Of a stretch of 64,000 bases of DNA, positions 34,527 through 46,661 are shown piece after piece. Source of the DNA: Mesorhabditis belari (lineage: Eukaryota > Nematoda > Chromadorea > Rhabditida > Rhabditidae); the NCBI GenBank assembly GCA_958450365.1, contig CAUEEP010000742.1, positions 4,507,001 to 4,571,000 on the forward strand, written 5' to 3'. The stretch's first letter is position 1. The number at the start of each line of letters is the position of its first letter. The position numbers and the translations under genes are program-made. A model generated the notes under the pieces. The model made no database searches. It worked only from the letters and a program-made list of their open reading frames with translations, and was not told the DNA's origin.

Positions 34527-36233
34527 ATATCGTTTTTTTCTATGTTCTACCATGTAGATCTTTTCTTAATTATTTCATTTCCGATCTCTTTCTTTCTTTG
34601 ATGATTTTTCTGCAGGCTTAAATCAATAAACTTGAATTTCACATGGTGTTATTTTGGTTTTTGGCGATTGTTGACAAGAATGGAAAAGAGGGATTTTGAA
34701 AGAAAAACATATAAAAAGAAAAAAATTGGGAGATCAGAAAGAGCGTCAACAAGGGTGGGGAATGGGGGTTGTTGATGAGTGGTGTTTCCGAGTCGCTCCT
34801 TTCCACAAGCTGTTGTTTATGCCTTTTGTGAGTGAGGGGTCTTCCTTCAGATGCACTTTCAGTCCGCATTTATTTTCAAATGCCTCGATGAGTTTTACTA
34901 CTTTTAAAATAAAGAATATTAAGTATTCTATGAAATCTCTAGTCTGGAAGTATTCCAAGTACTTCTCTGGAAATCTGAGAGTACTCCAAGCTACTTCAAG
35001 CTACACCAAGCTCAAGATACTCCAAGAATTGTTCGACTTTTTCAAACTGTAATAGATTTGCACGTTTGAGAAGCTGAAAACTACTCTTTTCCAAGAAATT
35101 CTTTTATTTTTATTAAATTTGTTCCTGTTTTTGAAGGCGTTTTGGCTCTTGCGTAGTTTCCGAGTATTTTGAACCGGTCGTCACACTTTGAAGGCCTATA
35201 ACTTTGTCCAGAGATAATATTTTTGTTAACTTTTTATATCATTGTACAGAGGACATTTTAGGCTTTCAAATGATACCAAATAGAGTTTGATTGGATCATC
35301 CAGTCGAAGAAAAGCAGAGCCAACTCTGAGCAAATGTGGCCTATCTAACTCGGGTTCCATGTCGCCTTGTTTGCATGGGAATGAAAAATTCGGTCAAGCT
35401 CTATTTGGTATCATTTGAAAGCCTGAAATGTCCTCTGTACAATGATCTAAAAAGTTAAGAAAAATATTATCTCTAGACAAAGTTATAGGCCTTGAAAGGG
35501 TGATGACCCGTTCAAAATATCTGGGAACTACGTAAGCGCCAGTATTTTTGTAGATAATACCATTGCATGTAGAGATCTAGTGACATAAATTCTAGTGACA
35601 TAAATTTGCCAAAACATGACCATTTGTTGACATGAAGAATCAGGATTGAGGATTGATTGATAAAGAAAAGAAATCAGCAATTGAGGATTGAGGATTGTTT
35701 TGAGAAAAAAAAAAATGAAATCATCAATGAAATCATTTGATTTGAAAGCAATTAAAATCTATTGATATTTTTGCAATTTCTCACTCGATTCCCCACACCA
35801 AAACCCCTTGCAACAATCCCCATTTCCCACAAATGTCCTTGAGTTGAGAGATCAATTTCCATGTCTCTATACACAAAAAAAGAAGTGAAATTCTCGATTC
35901 TTTTTTTCTGAAAAATGTGTTTATCGACTTTAACACAAAAATTTGGCAAAACTAGCCGATTATTCATTTTATTTTGACTCGCATCTTTCGTCTTCTCACG
36001 TTTTTCCTGTTCCTCTTCTTGAAGTCTCCCAATTTTATAGTCATTTTTGAATTCTTTTCTAATCAATTTAACAACTAATTTCTTTTTTATTATCAAAAAA
36101 ATTTGACTTTTCTTTTTTTGCTATCATTTGAATCCTCATTTGCTCAGAGTTGGCTCTGATTTCCTTCGACTGGATTATCCAATCAAACTCTTTCGGTCTA
36201 TTTGGTATCATTTGAAAGCAATTCTTTCAAGAT
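34527..36233. other. Intergenic with family B and family D repeats
   Basis: A family B repeat (34060-34330) ends just before, inside the last HSP-A intron. A family D foldback element is at 35142-35545. ORFs at 34696-35052 and 35752-36096 have no splice partner or recognisable domain. The last 100 bp before HSP copy B is family D arm sequence. Confidence 0.5.
35142..35545. mobile_element. Foldback MITE, family D
   Basis: Long inverted arms of about 170 nt: GTCACACTTTGAAGGCCTAT on the left faces ATAGGCCTTGAAAGGGTGAT on the right, with TTTGGTATCATTTGAAAGCC words in both arms. Fragments of this family recur at about 36130-36230, 36480-36545, 36655-36735 and 37015-37195, around and inside HSP copy B. 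Confidence 0.8.
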
Positions 36234-38478
36234 ATGGCACTCAATTCTCCATTCAACTACGAGATTCACGGTGCTCATCGACACTACGATTATCGATATC
36301 CAAATGGTGAAGAGAGAGATGAAATGCAGAGGTAAGCTATTATAAGAATTATATTTATATTACGGGTTACGGTGGCAAAGGATGCGTTTTAAAAAAGACT
36401 ATCAACTATATTGCTATAGTGCAATTTCTATGACGAAAATCTAATTATATTATATTTTAAAAGTTAAAACATTGAGTGAATCATTGTATAAAGGACATTT
36501 TAAGCTTTGAAATTATACCAAATAGAGTTTGATTGGATCATCCAGTCGAAGAAAAGAAGAGCCAAACCGTCAGCTATATCGGCATAGTGCAATTTCTATG
36601 AAAAACAATCTAATTCTATTATATTTTAAAAGTTAAAACCGTGATTGAATCATTGTATAAAGGACATTTTAAGCTTTGAAATTATACCAAATAGAGTTTG
36701 ATTGGATCATCCAGTCGAAGAAAAGCAGAGTCAAAGCAGAGCAAACCGTCAGCTATATTGGCATAGTGCAATTTCTATGATGAAAATCTAATTATATTAT
36801 ATTTACAAAGTTAAAACATTGATTGAAGCTTTTGAATGAAAATTTCGTTTTGTTTTAAGTCAAGAAATGTTTTACATATTTTCAGAATGAATTTGCAACC
36901 ATACTGGGCTCGAAAAGTGATGGATAGTATTAACAAGAAAAATAAAGCCTTAGGACGCTAGAAATAGTTACATTTATGATGATGGCAAATTCAAAGAACT
37001 TTCAATGAATTTGTCTCGTGCATAGTTTCCAGGTATTTTGCACGAGTCGTCACACTTTGAAGGCCTATAACTTTGTCTAGAGATAAAATTTTTGTTAACT
37101 TTTCATATCATTGTATAGAGGACATTTTAAGCTTTCAAATGATACCAAATAGAGTTTGATTGGATCATCCAGTCGAAGAAAAGCAGAGCCAAGCTGTCAG
37201 CTATATTGGCATAGTGCAATTTCTACGACAAAAACAATGCTAATTTACAAAGTTTTAAAATTGATTGAAGTTTTTGGATTAAAATTTCTTTTTGGTTTAA
37301 GTCAAGAAATGTTTTACATATTTTCAGAATGAATTTGCAACCATACTGGGCTCGAAAAGAGATGGATCGAAGAGATGATAATGTGAGGAGAAAATGGAAA
37401 GTAATTTAAATGCAAATTCTGCTTTTAGGTGCTGGACAACCATGAGAAGTTCGCCGTTCAGTTGAACGTTTCGAATTTCAAGCCAGAAGAGCTCAAGGTC
37501 ATTTTTCAGATGCAATCAACTTTCAGAACCAAAGTTTTGCAGGTTTCACTTGTCGGTCGTCATTTATGCGTTGAAGGGCATCATGAGGAGAAAAAAGATG
37601 GTCATGGGATGATTTCCAGGTATTTAATGAGGATTTTTACTCAATATTCAATAATTAGATCATTTTAAACGTCCTTTAGATCCTTTAAACGATCGTATTT
37701 ATTGCCAAAGGATTGTGATTTGGATGGAGTGTCATCACATGTTTCTGATCATGGATTGCTTAGTGTTCAAGCACCGAAATTTCATCCAAATGAAGTAAAA
37801 TTCTAAGTTATAAACTGAAAAGAAGATTCATTTTTGTCTTTTATTATAAGAAAAGTAAAAGAATTGATAGATTTTTGGTTAAATATATTGGGTTGGTGAA
37901 TTGAAAACTGCCGGCTATTGTCATATGTGACAGTTTGAGCACTTTCTTCAAAAGAAACCCATTTTGGTGTCAATGGAAAAGTTGTAGAGAATCAAAAATC
38001 AAGCTTATATCCAAATTTTCAGAACGATTCAAAAACTGGTTTTCAAGAAATGCCAAATTTACGAGTTTTCACAAAACTTGCATTTTAAGCGAAACTACTA
38101 GGTGTATCTTTTTGGAAATTTGGCTATAAGCCTAATTTCTGATTCTCTACAACTTTTCTATTGAGACCAAAATGGGTTTCTTTTGAAGAAAGTGCTCAAA
38201 CTGGGACATCTCAACATCTCCAGTCCTCCATTTTTGAGTCTCACACACAAATCAAAATCCTACTAAATCCGAAAGAGGAACTCGCAAATTGCCTGTAAAA
38301 TGGGCAGAAGCCGTTAATAATAATGGAAATTATTTGGAATGAATCTATGGTTTTATGTTCAATAAATTTTAGTTCAAAGTTTGGCAGTTTTCAATTGACC
38401 AAGGCAATAAAAATTTGAGTAAATCCTTTACCATTTTAGGGCGAAGGTCGTGCGATTCCGATTCAAAGCGGAAAATAA
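36234..38478 (+). CDS. Alpha-crystallin small heat-shock protein, copy B
   Basis: Paralogue of copy A. Exons 36234-36331, 37328-37382, 37429-37497, 37543-37619, 37680-37794, 38440-38478; 150 aa, all phases closing. N-terminal arm NYEIHGAHRHYDYRYPNG is His/Tyr-rich; then QPYWARKEMDRRDD, crystallin domain FAVQLNVSNFKPEELKV, LCVEGHHEE, SFKRSYLLPKD, and the G-x-L region DHGLLSVQAPK, where the usual GxLTI is altered. C-terminal I-x-I motif AIPIQSGK. Intron 3 is only 45 nt, a multiple of three and without a stop; comparison with copy A shows it must be removed to keep the fold aligned. Intron 1 contains a duplicate of exon 2 and intron 5 a mariner-type MITE. The 5' flank is family D element sequence, so the gene's regulation may differ from copy A. 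Confidence 0.88.
36886..36961 (+). pseudogene. Duplicate of HSP-B exon 2 with a stop
   Basis: Same acceptor context (ACATATTTTCAG) and same start (MNLQPYWARK) as the true exon at 37328, but it lacks the following donor position and runs into TAG at 36959-36961. Spliced to exon 1 it would end the protein after about 57 residues. It sits within a duplicated segment that includes family D fragments. Confidence 0.8.
37888..38407. mobile_element. Mariner-type foldback MITE in HSP-B intron 5
   Basis: Termini TTGGGTTGGTGAATTGAAAA and TTTTCAATTGACCAAGGCAA, flanked by TA (37886-37887, 38408-38409). Inner arms pair over GAAAGTGCTC and ACCCATTTTGG words. No transposase. Confidence 0.82.
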
Positions 38479-39706
38479 ATGTGAAAAGATTTGTCGACAA
38501 TCACTCAAAGTTCATCCTATTAACTTTTAAAGCTTTATTTTGTATAAATAATTCTTGAATTGATATTTGTCGCATTGAAATTGATATTTATCGATCTTTA
38601 GCTACATTTTAAACTCAAATCCCCTTTCTTTATTAGATCATTCTTATTAGAAACAATTTTTTTTTTCACTTCTTCTTGCCTTTCAACATTCCGACATGAC
38701 GGCTTTTAGTTGAGGAAAAGAAAAATTCGGTGATCGTCTCGAAATATTTACCTTCTTTCTTTTCTTTCAAAAAAAGAGACTGCAACTTGAGAGAAATTCG
38801 ACTAGAAATACTGATGGTAAGAAAAAATAAAAGAAAATAGAGAAAAGAAGCTGGCAAGAATGAAGGGCTCTCAAAATCCTCTCACCACAAACTTTCACGT
38901 TGGGGTCATGGGAATTCTCTCTTCGTGAGTTGATGAGAGATCACTCTTCAGTCAGTCCAACAGCCCCCGCTTAATTCTCTTTGGCTTCTTTGAGCTTTCT
39001 GCAAATTCCACCCTCAATTCTCCCTACTTTGCTTACAGAATTTTATCGATTACTTGTTCAAATCGTTTCTTTGTTCTCTTGTCCGCTTTTTGGTTATTTG
39101 CCGAGTATTGTTCTGGCAAAAGTTTTAAGGATCTTGTTCTAATGATTCTAATGATTTTAATGATTATCCACAAAGTTGAATAGTGAAATGAAAGGAAATC
39201 AATTAAATTTACTTAATAGCAAATGAAATTGGACAATATAATAGTAGATTTATGATAAAGAAGTGAAAGAATTGGCCTGAAAAACTAGATTACTGGAGAA
39301 GGATTGAACCCTCGACCTTTTGCTTTTCAGGACGCTCTTCGCTTTCCAAGCAATCGTTCTAACCATTGAGCAATCGCTCTAACCACTGAGCAATCGCTCA
39401 AGCTTCAGTACCTTAACTTGCTAAGAGAAAGAAGGAAAGACAAAAAGACAAGGAAAAAAAAGACAAAGGGAAGAAGACGGGAAGAAGAAGGGAAGAAGAC
39501 GGGAAGAAGACGGGAAGAAGACGGGAAGAAGAAGGGAAGAGGAAGGGAAGAAGAAGGGAAGAAGAAAGAAAGACGTTCTTCTTCAAGTTCATTGTGCATT
39601 GCATTGATTTACATTCAAATTCCTTTTTTCAATTCCTTTTTCAATTCCATTCCCAGCTTCAACTGTTTCCTTGTCCCCAATCAAGTCTGAAAATTCGATT
39701 TCTAGA
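38479..39706 (-). other. Intergenic with inverted SINE-like family A copy
   Basis: 39226-39420 reads on the minus strand as the family A tRNA-like element, with a duplicated A-box (TTGCTCAGTGGTTAGAGCG and TTGCTCAATGGTTAGAACG), an anticodon-like loop TTGGAAA (GGA, Ser-like), B-box GGGTTCAATCC and the family tail. A GGGAAGAAGA-type purine tract at 39425-39570 is the inverted counterpart of the CT tract found beside the copy at 1 kb. No gene is supported. Confidence 0.6.
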
Positions 39707-41850
39707 ATGAGCTACTCACCCCATCCCCAATACTCTTCTCACAATTTCCCATCTCAATTAAACGTGAACACAATCGACGATGGAGTCTATCGACCGATTC
39801 CACAAAGAAGCCCGCTTACAAAGGTTTGATCAAAACAATCTAATCTAAAATAATCAATCTAGATTTAAATCCCCTTTACCGTTCCACTTATTTGCTTACT
39901 TTACTGATAAAAAAAGCCAAAAAGCAAAAAATCTTTTGTTTTAGCAAGTAAATCAACTTGCCTACGAGATCCCGAAGAACAAATACGCGCAGAATCCGTG
40001 GAATTATGCACCCGAGTTTTTGAAGGTATTTTTTTAAAACTCATATTAAATTATAAGACTTTAACGTCTAAATTCAAGAAATTTTCTTAATCATTAAGAA
40101 TTTTGGCAGAATTTATCGAAAAATTGATAGGTGATGGGTGATGTACGAACGCATGTTGGTGGAAAAGCCGTTTTTGACTGTGTCCTTCTCGGAAGCCCTC
40201 GACCGAGAGTAAGTTCTCGAAAAGATTCTTTGAAATTCTTTAAACTTCCTTAAACTTCTTTGAAACTCTTTGAAATTCTTTAAACTTCTTTGAAATTCTT
40301 TGAAATTCTTTGCACTTCTCTGAACTTCTCTGAACTTCCTTAAACTTCCTTAAACTTCTTTGAAATTCTTTGCACTTCTCTGAACTTCTCTGAACTTCCT
40401 TAAACTTCTTTGAAATTCTTTGCACTTCTCTGAACTTCTCTGAACTTCCTTAAACTTCCTTAAACTTCTTTGAAATTCTTTGCACTTCTCTGAACTTCTC
40501 TGAACTTCCTTAAACTTCCTTAAACTTCTTTGAAATTCTTTGCACTTCTCTGAACTTCTCTGAACTTCCTTAAACTTCCTTAAACTTCTTTGAAATTCTT
40601 TGCACTTCTCTGAACTTCCTTAAACTTCCTTAAACTTTTTTAAACGTCTTTAACTATTGTTTAATCTAAATTAAACATTCATTTTTAAAATCAAGATTAA
40701 GAATCGATTTTTCTAGGTGACATGGCTCTTCAATGATGACAAGATGATTTTCAACGATGTGGAGATTGTCGACAATTGCGATGTTTGTCGTTTAGTCATC
40801 CCATACGTTCAACCATATCATTTTGGTGAGGGAAATTGATTTGAAATTGTAGATTTGAAATTGTACATTCGAAAATAATTCAATTAAGCTTAAAGATTAA
40901 AATTAATCAAAATCAAAAGTTAAAGCTTTTAGCCTTTTCATTTGAGCTTAACTTAAGCTCAGTTTGATGGTAAACAGAGCTTAAATGGTAAACAGGGCTG
41001 GAATGGTAAACAGAGCTTAAATTAGGTAAGCTTATTAGAGAGTTTGGTACTTATTAGGTAGGCTCAGGCTCAGCTTGGCCGTGCTTAACTTGGACGTGCT
41101 TAATTTGGCCGTAAATCCTGTAATAGTTAGTTATTCGGTGGTTAGCTGGTTATTCGGTGGGTAGCTGGTTTTGAATTGTTAGCAGCGTTGAAAGCAGCAA
41201 TCAACTTAGTTTGGGACTTGAATGGAAAAGAAAGCTAAATGTATGCAGTAAAATGAGCTAAATACATCCCAATCGATTCTCCGACCCCGAAAACCCTCAG
41301 GTACAAATTTACAACTGAATATCTTCTTTTTGTGAGATTTACAAAGGAAAAGAAGAATCCAATGTAAATGACTGGCCGGGTGTTCTTTGTGCGGCAATCG
41401 CTCTCCATCTGGCAAACGGCCCGGTATGGGGTGCTTCCCTTTTGGAATCCGTTAAGGATTTGGAACTGAGCACTGAGAGCTTTTCTGCTTTTGTTGTTTG
41501 TACGGTCGGGTAATCGCTCTCAATCTGGCAAACGGTCTGGTATGAGGTGCTTCTCTTTTGGAATCCGTTAAGCATATGAAACTAAGCGCTGAGCGGTGAG
41601 CGCTTTGCTACTTTTGGTCGTCATTGCGCCTAAATGCTTGGGAAAAATCCCCGCCCCAAAGCCGGCTGTATTTCCTTATTTTTGCTTCAAATTCTACATT
41701 CCGTGAAACTCAAATACCCAACTATAAATGATTAAAATGTTATTTTCAGTAAACCATCAAATATTCAGTTATTTTTCAGGTCAATTCACTGTTCTCTGCG
41801 AAAACGAAGTTGGTCGTGCGATTGCTAGCGCTGAATTGCTACCTTATTAA
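39707..41850 (+). CDS. Single I-set immunoglobulin domain protein
   Basis: Exons 39707-39823, 39945-40025, 40131-40208, 40717-40825, 41780-41850; 151 aa, phases 0,0,0,1. The start follows a trans-splice-like acceptor (TTTCTAG). There is no signal peptide, so the protein is probably intracellular. Residues 1-65 are a polar, Pro/Tyr-rich leader. Residues about 67-150 form an I-set Ig domain: VGGKAVFDCVLLGSPRPRVTW with the B-strand Cys and C-strand Trp, then CRLVIPYV, and GQFTVLCENEVGRAIASAEL with the F-strand Cys. Intracellular I-set domains in nematodes are mostly muscle proteins (twitchin, UNC-89, titin families), so a sarcomere-associated role is possible but inferred. Intron 3 contains a 60-bp higher-order minisatellite, intron 4 a family B repeat. 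Confidence 0.8.
40222..40645. repeat. 12-bp units in 60-bp higher-order repeat
   Basis: Units such as CTTCTTTGAAAT, TTCTTTGCA, CTTCTCTGAA and CTTCCTTAAA are repeated in a fixed order every 60 bp or so, at least five times, inside intron 3 of the Ig gene. ORFs over it are repeat artefacts. Confidence 0.93.
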
Positions 41851-42641
41851 ATAAATGAAAATGAATCGAACGAAACGTGTATATTTACTGCTTACAAGAC
41901 TTTTTTTACATGACTTTTTACAAGCTACAAGCTACAAGAACAAATTTGATTTGATTTTAAAAATAATGGATTTTTTGAAAAATCGAAATATTTTATGATT
42001 GATCACTGCTAAGTCAGCTTATAAAAAGCCATCATTTCTTTCTTTTTTTCCTCACTTTCTTGTGTACAAATAAATTTCCGGAAAAAAGTGACTTGTGTAA
42101 GATGTTGAAAATGAACACACGCGTTTGATGGGGTCAAATTGAGGCGAAAACCCTTGTCTTTCTTTGGTCTCAAGGTCAGACTTGACAAGAGAAAGGAGAT
42201 CCGCTTACTGAGAGTTATTTTGAAGATAAAGATCTCGGAAGTGTTTCCGCGCGAACAACGCGTAACATAAAAGCATTGATAAATTGCTTAATTGAACCTT
42301 TTTTGGGGATAAAAGAGGGTTTGAACGGAAAGATTGAAAGAAAAGTTAGATTTGAAGAGATTTGAACAAGAGAAAGATAGATAACACCTTTTGGTTGCAG
42401 TTAAGGTACGGTTGAAGTACGTGTTTTGCTTTGGTGCTCTTTTTGAGGCTTGCCTAAACCTCAGCTGTTCACATAAACTGCATGATGGATTCATGATTTG
42501 TAATTTCAGTAGAAAAAATGAATCTCCAAAAACTTTGTAACTTGCAAACAACGTTACCAGCCGTTTCAATTTTCAGGCGTGTTTTCAGCCAGTGACTTTT
42601 GATAAACCCGTGTACCTGATGTTTTCCACACTTACAGTTGG

Positions 42642-42806
42642 TTTAGCAGTACAAGTACTCTAGAGCAAGTACAGCAGTACAAGTACTTTACAGCAAGTAC
42701 AGCAGTACAAGTACTCTACAACAAGTACAGCAGTACAAGTACTCTACAGCAAGTACTGAAGCACAAATACAAGTACATTTTAGCAGTACAAGTACTCTAG
42801 CTAGAT
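42642..42806. repeat. About 29-bp minisatellite (CAGTACAAGTACT)
   Basis: Five or more units combining GCAGTACAAGTACTCTA and CAGCAAGTA with minor variants. Confidence 0.85.
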
Positions 42807-42871
42807 GTTTCAACTAATTGTCAATAGCTAGTCAAAAAGATCAATTGGAGCAACTGGTTGTGAAACCAAAA

Positions 42872-42964
42872 GGCTTCGCGGCGCTGGGATTCGAACCCGC
42901 TCAGTCAGCGATGAGAGCGTTCGCTTACCGGACGAACGCTCTACCAATGAGCTCTACCGACACC
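42872..42964 (-). mobile_element. tRNA-like element with long variable arm
   Basis: On the minus strand: D-arm-like GAGCTCATTGGTAGAGC, anticodon-like hairpin TTCGT-CCGGTAA-GCGAA, a 20-nt variable-arm-like hairpin (GCTC...GAGC), then perfect B-box GGTTCGAATCC. The acceptor arms do not pair, T-stem pairing is partial and position 33 is C, so I judge it tRNA-derived rather than functional. Class II tRNA-like genes with unusual anticodons are known in nematodes, which is why it deserves a folding check. Confidence 0.5.
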
Positions 42965-44164
42965 TATCCGATTGCCGTCCGGCTAGGGTCTTATACCTTA
43001 CTCCTTAACAAACAATCGTGACTAGCATTTCTGTCTGCTTTCTTTTTGCAAACAACTTAATGAGTGCATATTCTTTCGTCTTTCTCTCCAAAATGTACAT
43101 GGATTGAGGGGAGGTTTTGTGAGTGTGTGAATGAAGGTGAGAGAGTGCGGATGTGACCGAGTGACCTGTCCACAGGCAAGCTGTCCCTGTCCATCCTCCA
43201 ATCCTCACTCTCTCAATCTCGATCCTCTTCACATTATCCCCTCATCTCATCGATCTCTTCACCACATCCATGCACTCACCTACACACAACCATAACGATC
43301 TTTGAACTAAATTAGGCAAAAAAAAGCTATTGTTTTTGTACAAAAGATCTCCTTTTTTATCAGCATTATTGCTAGCTGCTAGCTTTATTTATTTTTGACT
43401 TGTTCTCCTGAAAACTTTGACTGACTTTTTGACTGATTTTGACTGATCTCCTGGCCTTGAAAATTTACTTGACATTCCTTTAGCCAATTCAAGTTCAATT
43501 CAAGTTTAAAGGATTTGAAGAAGAGGAAAGATTTGGCAAGATAAAGCCAATACTTTAGTTGGCTTTCTTGGCAAGATAAAGCCAAGACTAAATCATAGTT
43601 TTGTTTTGATTTTTCGGAACCACTCGGAAAAGGCTTTCGCTTTTCGGAAAGGCTATTTCCAGTGTGATTTGCAAACTGTTTAGTGAGCCAAAGATCTCTT
43701 TAGATTCCAATTTTTTTTCTTTTCTCTCATTCATTGTTTTGATCAGTCGTATTTTTCGGAAATTTCTTTGAAAATCATTCCCAAAATTGGCAGACAGACT
43801 GATCGATGGGTTTATTTGTGAGTTGACACCACACAAATGATATAAAAACTCATTTCTTTTGGCAATCAAGAGAGAGTTTAGTTTAGCTATTTTTCCGAGA
43901 GACAGGTATTTTACAGTAATCATGAATTAGTTATAGTTTTTGAAGAGCTTCTTCACATAAAAAGCTCTAATATACAGCTTGAACAAGAGCCTCTTTACAT
44001 AAAAATTTATTCATGTTTTCTTTCTCCAAGTTTCTTTTGGTCTGACGATTCGCATGTCATTTAGAAAACAGAATATTATATTATTAAAAGCGCAATTTGG
44101 AAAGTAGCAAGCTGTGGATACGATAACAAATAGTGCAATTTTAAAACCAGAAAATTAGCATTCA

Positions 44165-44789
44165 CCGTATTTTCTCTAATAGTAGTGCACCAAGAGCGTC
44201 GCCTAAATTGCTTGAAATTTCGAAAAGCGCTTATCAGAACCTATCGATGTGGGGTTGGAAAATGTAGCTGACGATGAGGTCTTGCGGGGATTTGAGTGTT
44301 GAGCTTCTGCAAAAGCTTGGAAACCGTAAAATAGTCATCAACTCGGCTCGGCGCGGTGCATTCGATAAGGCCATCTAGTGCCATCAACCCTAGTATCATT
44401 CAGTAAACAGCGTTCTTTAAATTTTCGTGAAAAATCGCAACTTTATCTATAACTTCATCAATATTTTGCTATACAATACTAGTTTTATCAAAAAAAAAGC
44501 ATCAGAGTCGATTATCAGACTTCAAAGTTGACGATTTGATTTCTTTAATCGCTTTCTTTAATCGCTTTCTTTAATTTACCGTATTTCTCTAATAGTAGTG
44601 CATCGTGAGCTTTGCTAAATTGCTTGAAAACTCGAGAACCGCTTATCAGAGCCTATCGATGTGGGGTCGGAAAATGTAGCTGACGATGAGATCTAGTGGG
44701 GGATTTGAGTGTTGGACTTCTGTGAAAACTTAGAAACCGTAAAATAATGCATCAACTCGGAGTGCACTAATATTAGAGAGAATACGGTA
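44165..44789. mobile_element. MITE pair, family ACCGTATTTCTCTAATAG
   Basis: A complete copy is at about 44577-44789, with inverted termini TTACCGTATTTCTCTAATAG and CTATTA-type ending AGAGAATACGGTAA. An incomplete copy starts at 44165 (ACCGTATTTTCTCTAATAGT). They share TATCGATGTGGGGT and GTAGCTGACGATGAG. No ORF. Confidence 0.8.
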
Positions 44790-45409
44790 AATCAAATATC
44801 GTACACTCTTTTAAGTAAAGATATTCAGTTCAATTCCTGATAATTTCCAACTACTATCTCTCCATTTCTAACTCCAATTCTATTTTTGAAATCGTTTTTA
44901 AACTTTTACTTGCAAAAACTCGTAAAATCTACCATGTGACGACTGAAAAAACTCTTTGAAAACCTTTAAATTGCGAGGATTTCGAGAAAAGTGTGAAAAG
45001 AAATGTAGTTGGGAGTGTTTGTTTAAAGCTTGTTCCCATCTTCAATTTCTCTTTCCCCACTTTCTGTCAATTCTTGTACAGAAAATGAATGAGAGACAAC
45101 CGGATGCGCATTTTCTTTTCCCCATTTCTCACCACACTTTACAAAGAGATCATTTCGATTGAATGGAAAATTCTCGAAGGATTCTCGAAGATCTCAACTT
45201 TACAAATATTTCTCGTCTTTCTTAAAGAGGAAAATCCCTAAAATCTTTTTTTCTCTAAAATCTTTAAAAAAAAACAATCGTTTCCATCTTTGTGAAAGGA
45301 TTTTGTGAAATTTCTTTCCATTACTCATTACATTTCTTTCAAAACTCTCATTAAAATTAAAATAATTGTAATCATATTTCTAACCATATTTTACTTATCC
45401 ATTTATCCA

Positions 45410-45730
45410 ATGGATTATTGAATATCATTATTGAATATCATTATTGAATATCATTATTGAATAGCATTATTGAATATCATTATTGAATAGCATTATTGAA
45501 TAGCATTATTGAATATCATTATTGAATATCATTATTGAATAGCATTATTGAATAGCATTATTGAATAGCATTATTGAATATCATTATTGAATAGCATTAT
45601 TGAATAGCATTATTGAATAGCATTATTGAATATCATTATTGAATAGCATTATTTAATATCATTATTGAATATCATTATTGAATAGCATTATTGAATAGCA
45701 TTATTGAATAGCATTATTGAATAGCAATAG
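45410..45730. repeat. 13-bp minisatellite (TTATTGAATATCA / TTATTGAATAGCA)
   Basis: About 24 units. The array lies inside the left arm (about 45365-45750) of an inverted duplication whose right arm (46215-46330) has only two to three units. Confidence 0.95.
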
Positions 45731-46661
45731 CAAGTCAGTTAGCAAATTTCTCAACCAAATCAAAAGAAGAGAATTAAAAAGAGTAAAATTTAATTTAATT
45801 TAAGAACTTTTCTTAAGATATCACTTTCCAATCTTACAGTCCTATTACAAATCTTTCTTTTCTTTCTTTCTTTCCGAGATTTCAATATTTACCTTTTCTT
45901 TCTCAGTCATATCTAAATCAACATGTTTTCGTGTTGTGAAAGAAGATTGTTTTTTTTAAATGATTCACTCCTCACTCTTTCTTCTCTTTTTTTAAAAGAA
46001 AAAGACAACTAACTATATAGCAATGTTGAAAAACACTGACTCATATATAAAATATTACAAAAGATGAGGGAAAATTGGATTTTTGCATTCACTATCAGCT
46101 TGACATTTAAACTTTACTGTTTTTGCAATTAGTCATTTGATAATCTCATGCTTTATCAGTTCAATAAACAAATAAGTGTAATAAAAGGGTTTTTAAGCCA
46201 TAGAAAATTGTTAAAGTGATTCCAATTGCTAACTGACTTGCTATTGCTATTCAATAATGCTATTCAATAATCCATTTGATAAATAGATAAGTAAAATATG
46301 GTTAGAAATATGATTAGAATAAGATTGTATGGTATGGTTATGACTATGCTTAGAATATGGTTAAAGTAAAGTCTATATACTGGTTTCACCAATCAACTTT
46401 CAACGATTCAACCAATCCAAGCAATCAATCACAATACAGAAACAAATCCTAGTGAAGCCTTAACCTAAACTACCTAATGCCATGAGAGGACTTCAAATTC
46501 TTAACTTAAGCATAACTCTTGAAGTTAATGATCATTATTTTGTGGAGTGACAATGCTGGTCAATAAAAGCAAATAACTGTTTTTAATGGCTGCAGTTTAT
46601 ATGCAAGCCAACCCATAGTTTAATTTCAACGGACAGCTTGGGATAACTTCGAATCTGCGAT

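Noticed and set aside
37498..37542. 45-nt open segment in HSP-B as coding sequence
   Set aside because: Copy A aligns without an insertion there, and the segment has GT...AG ends, so it is a very short intron.
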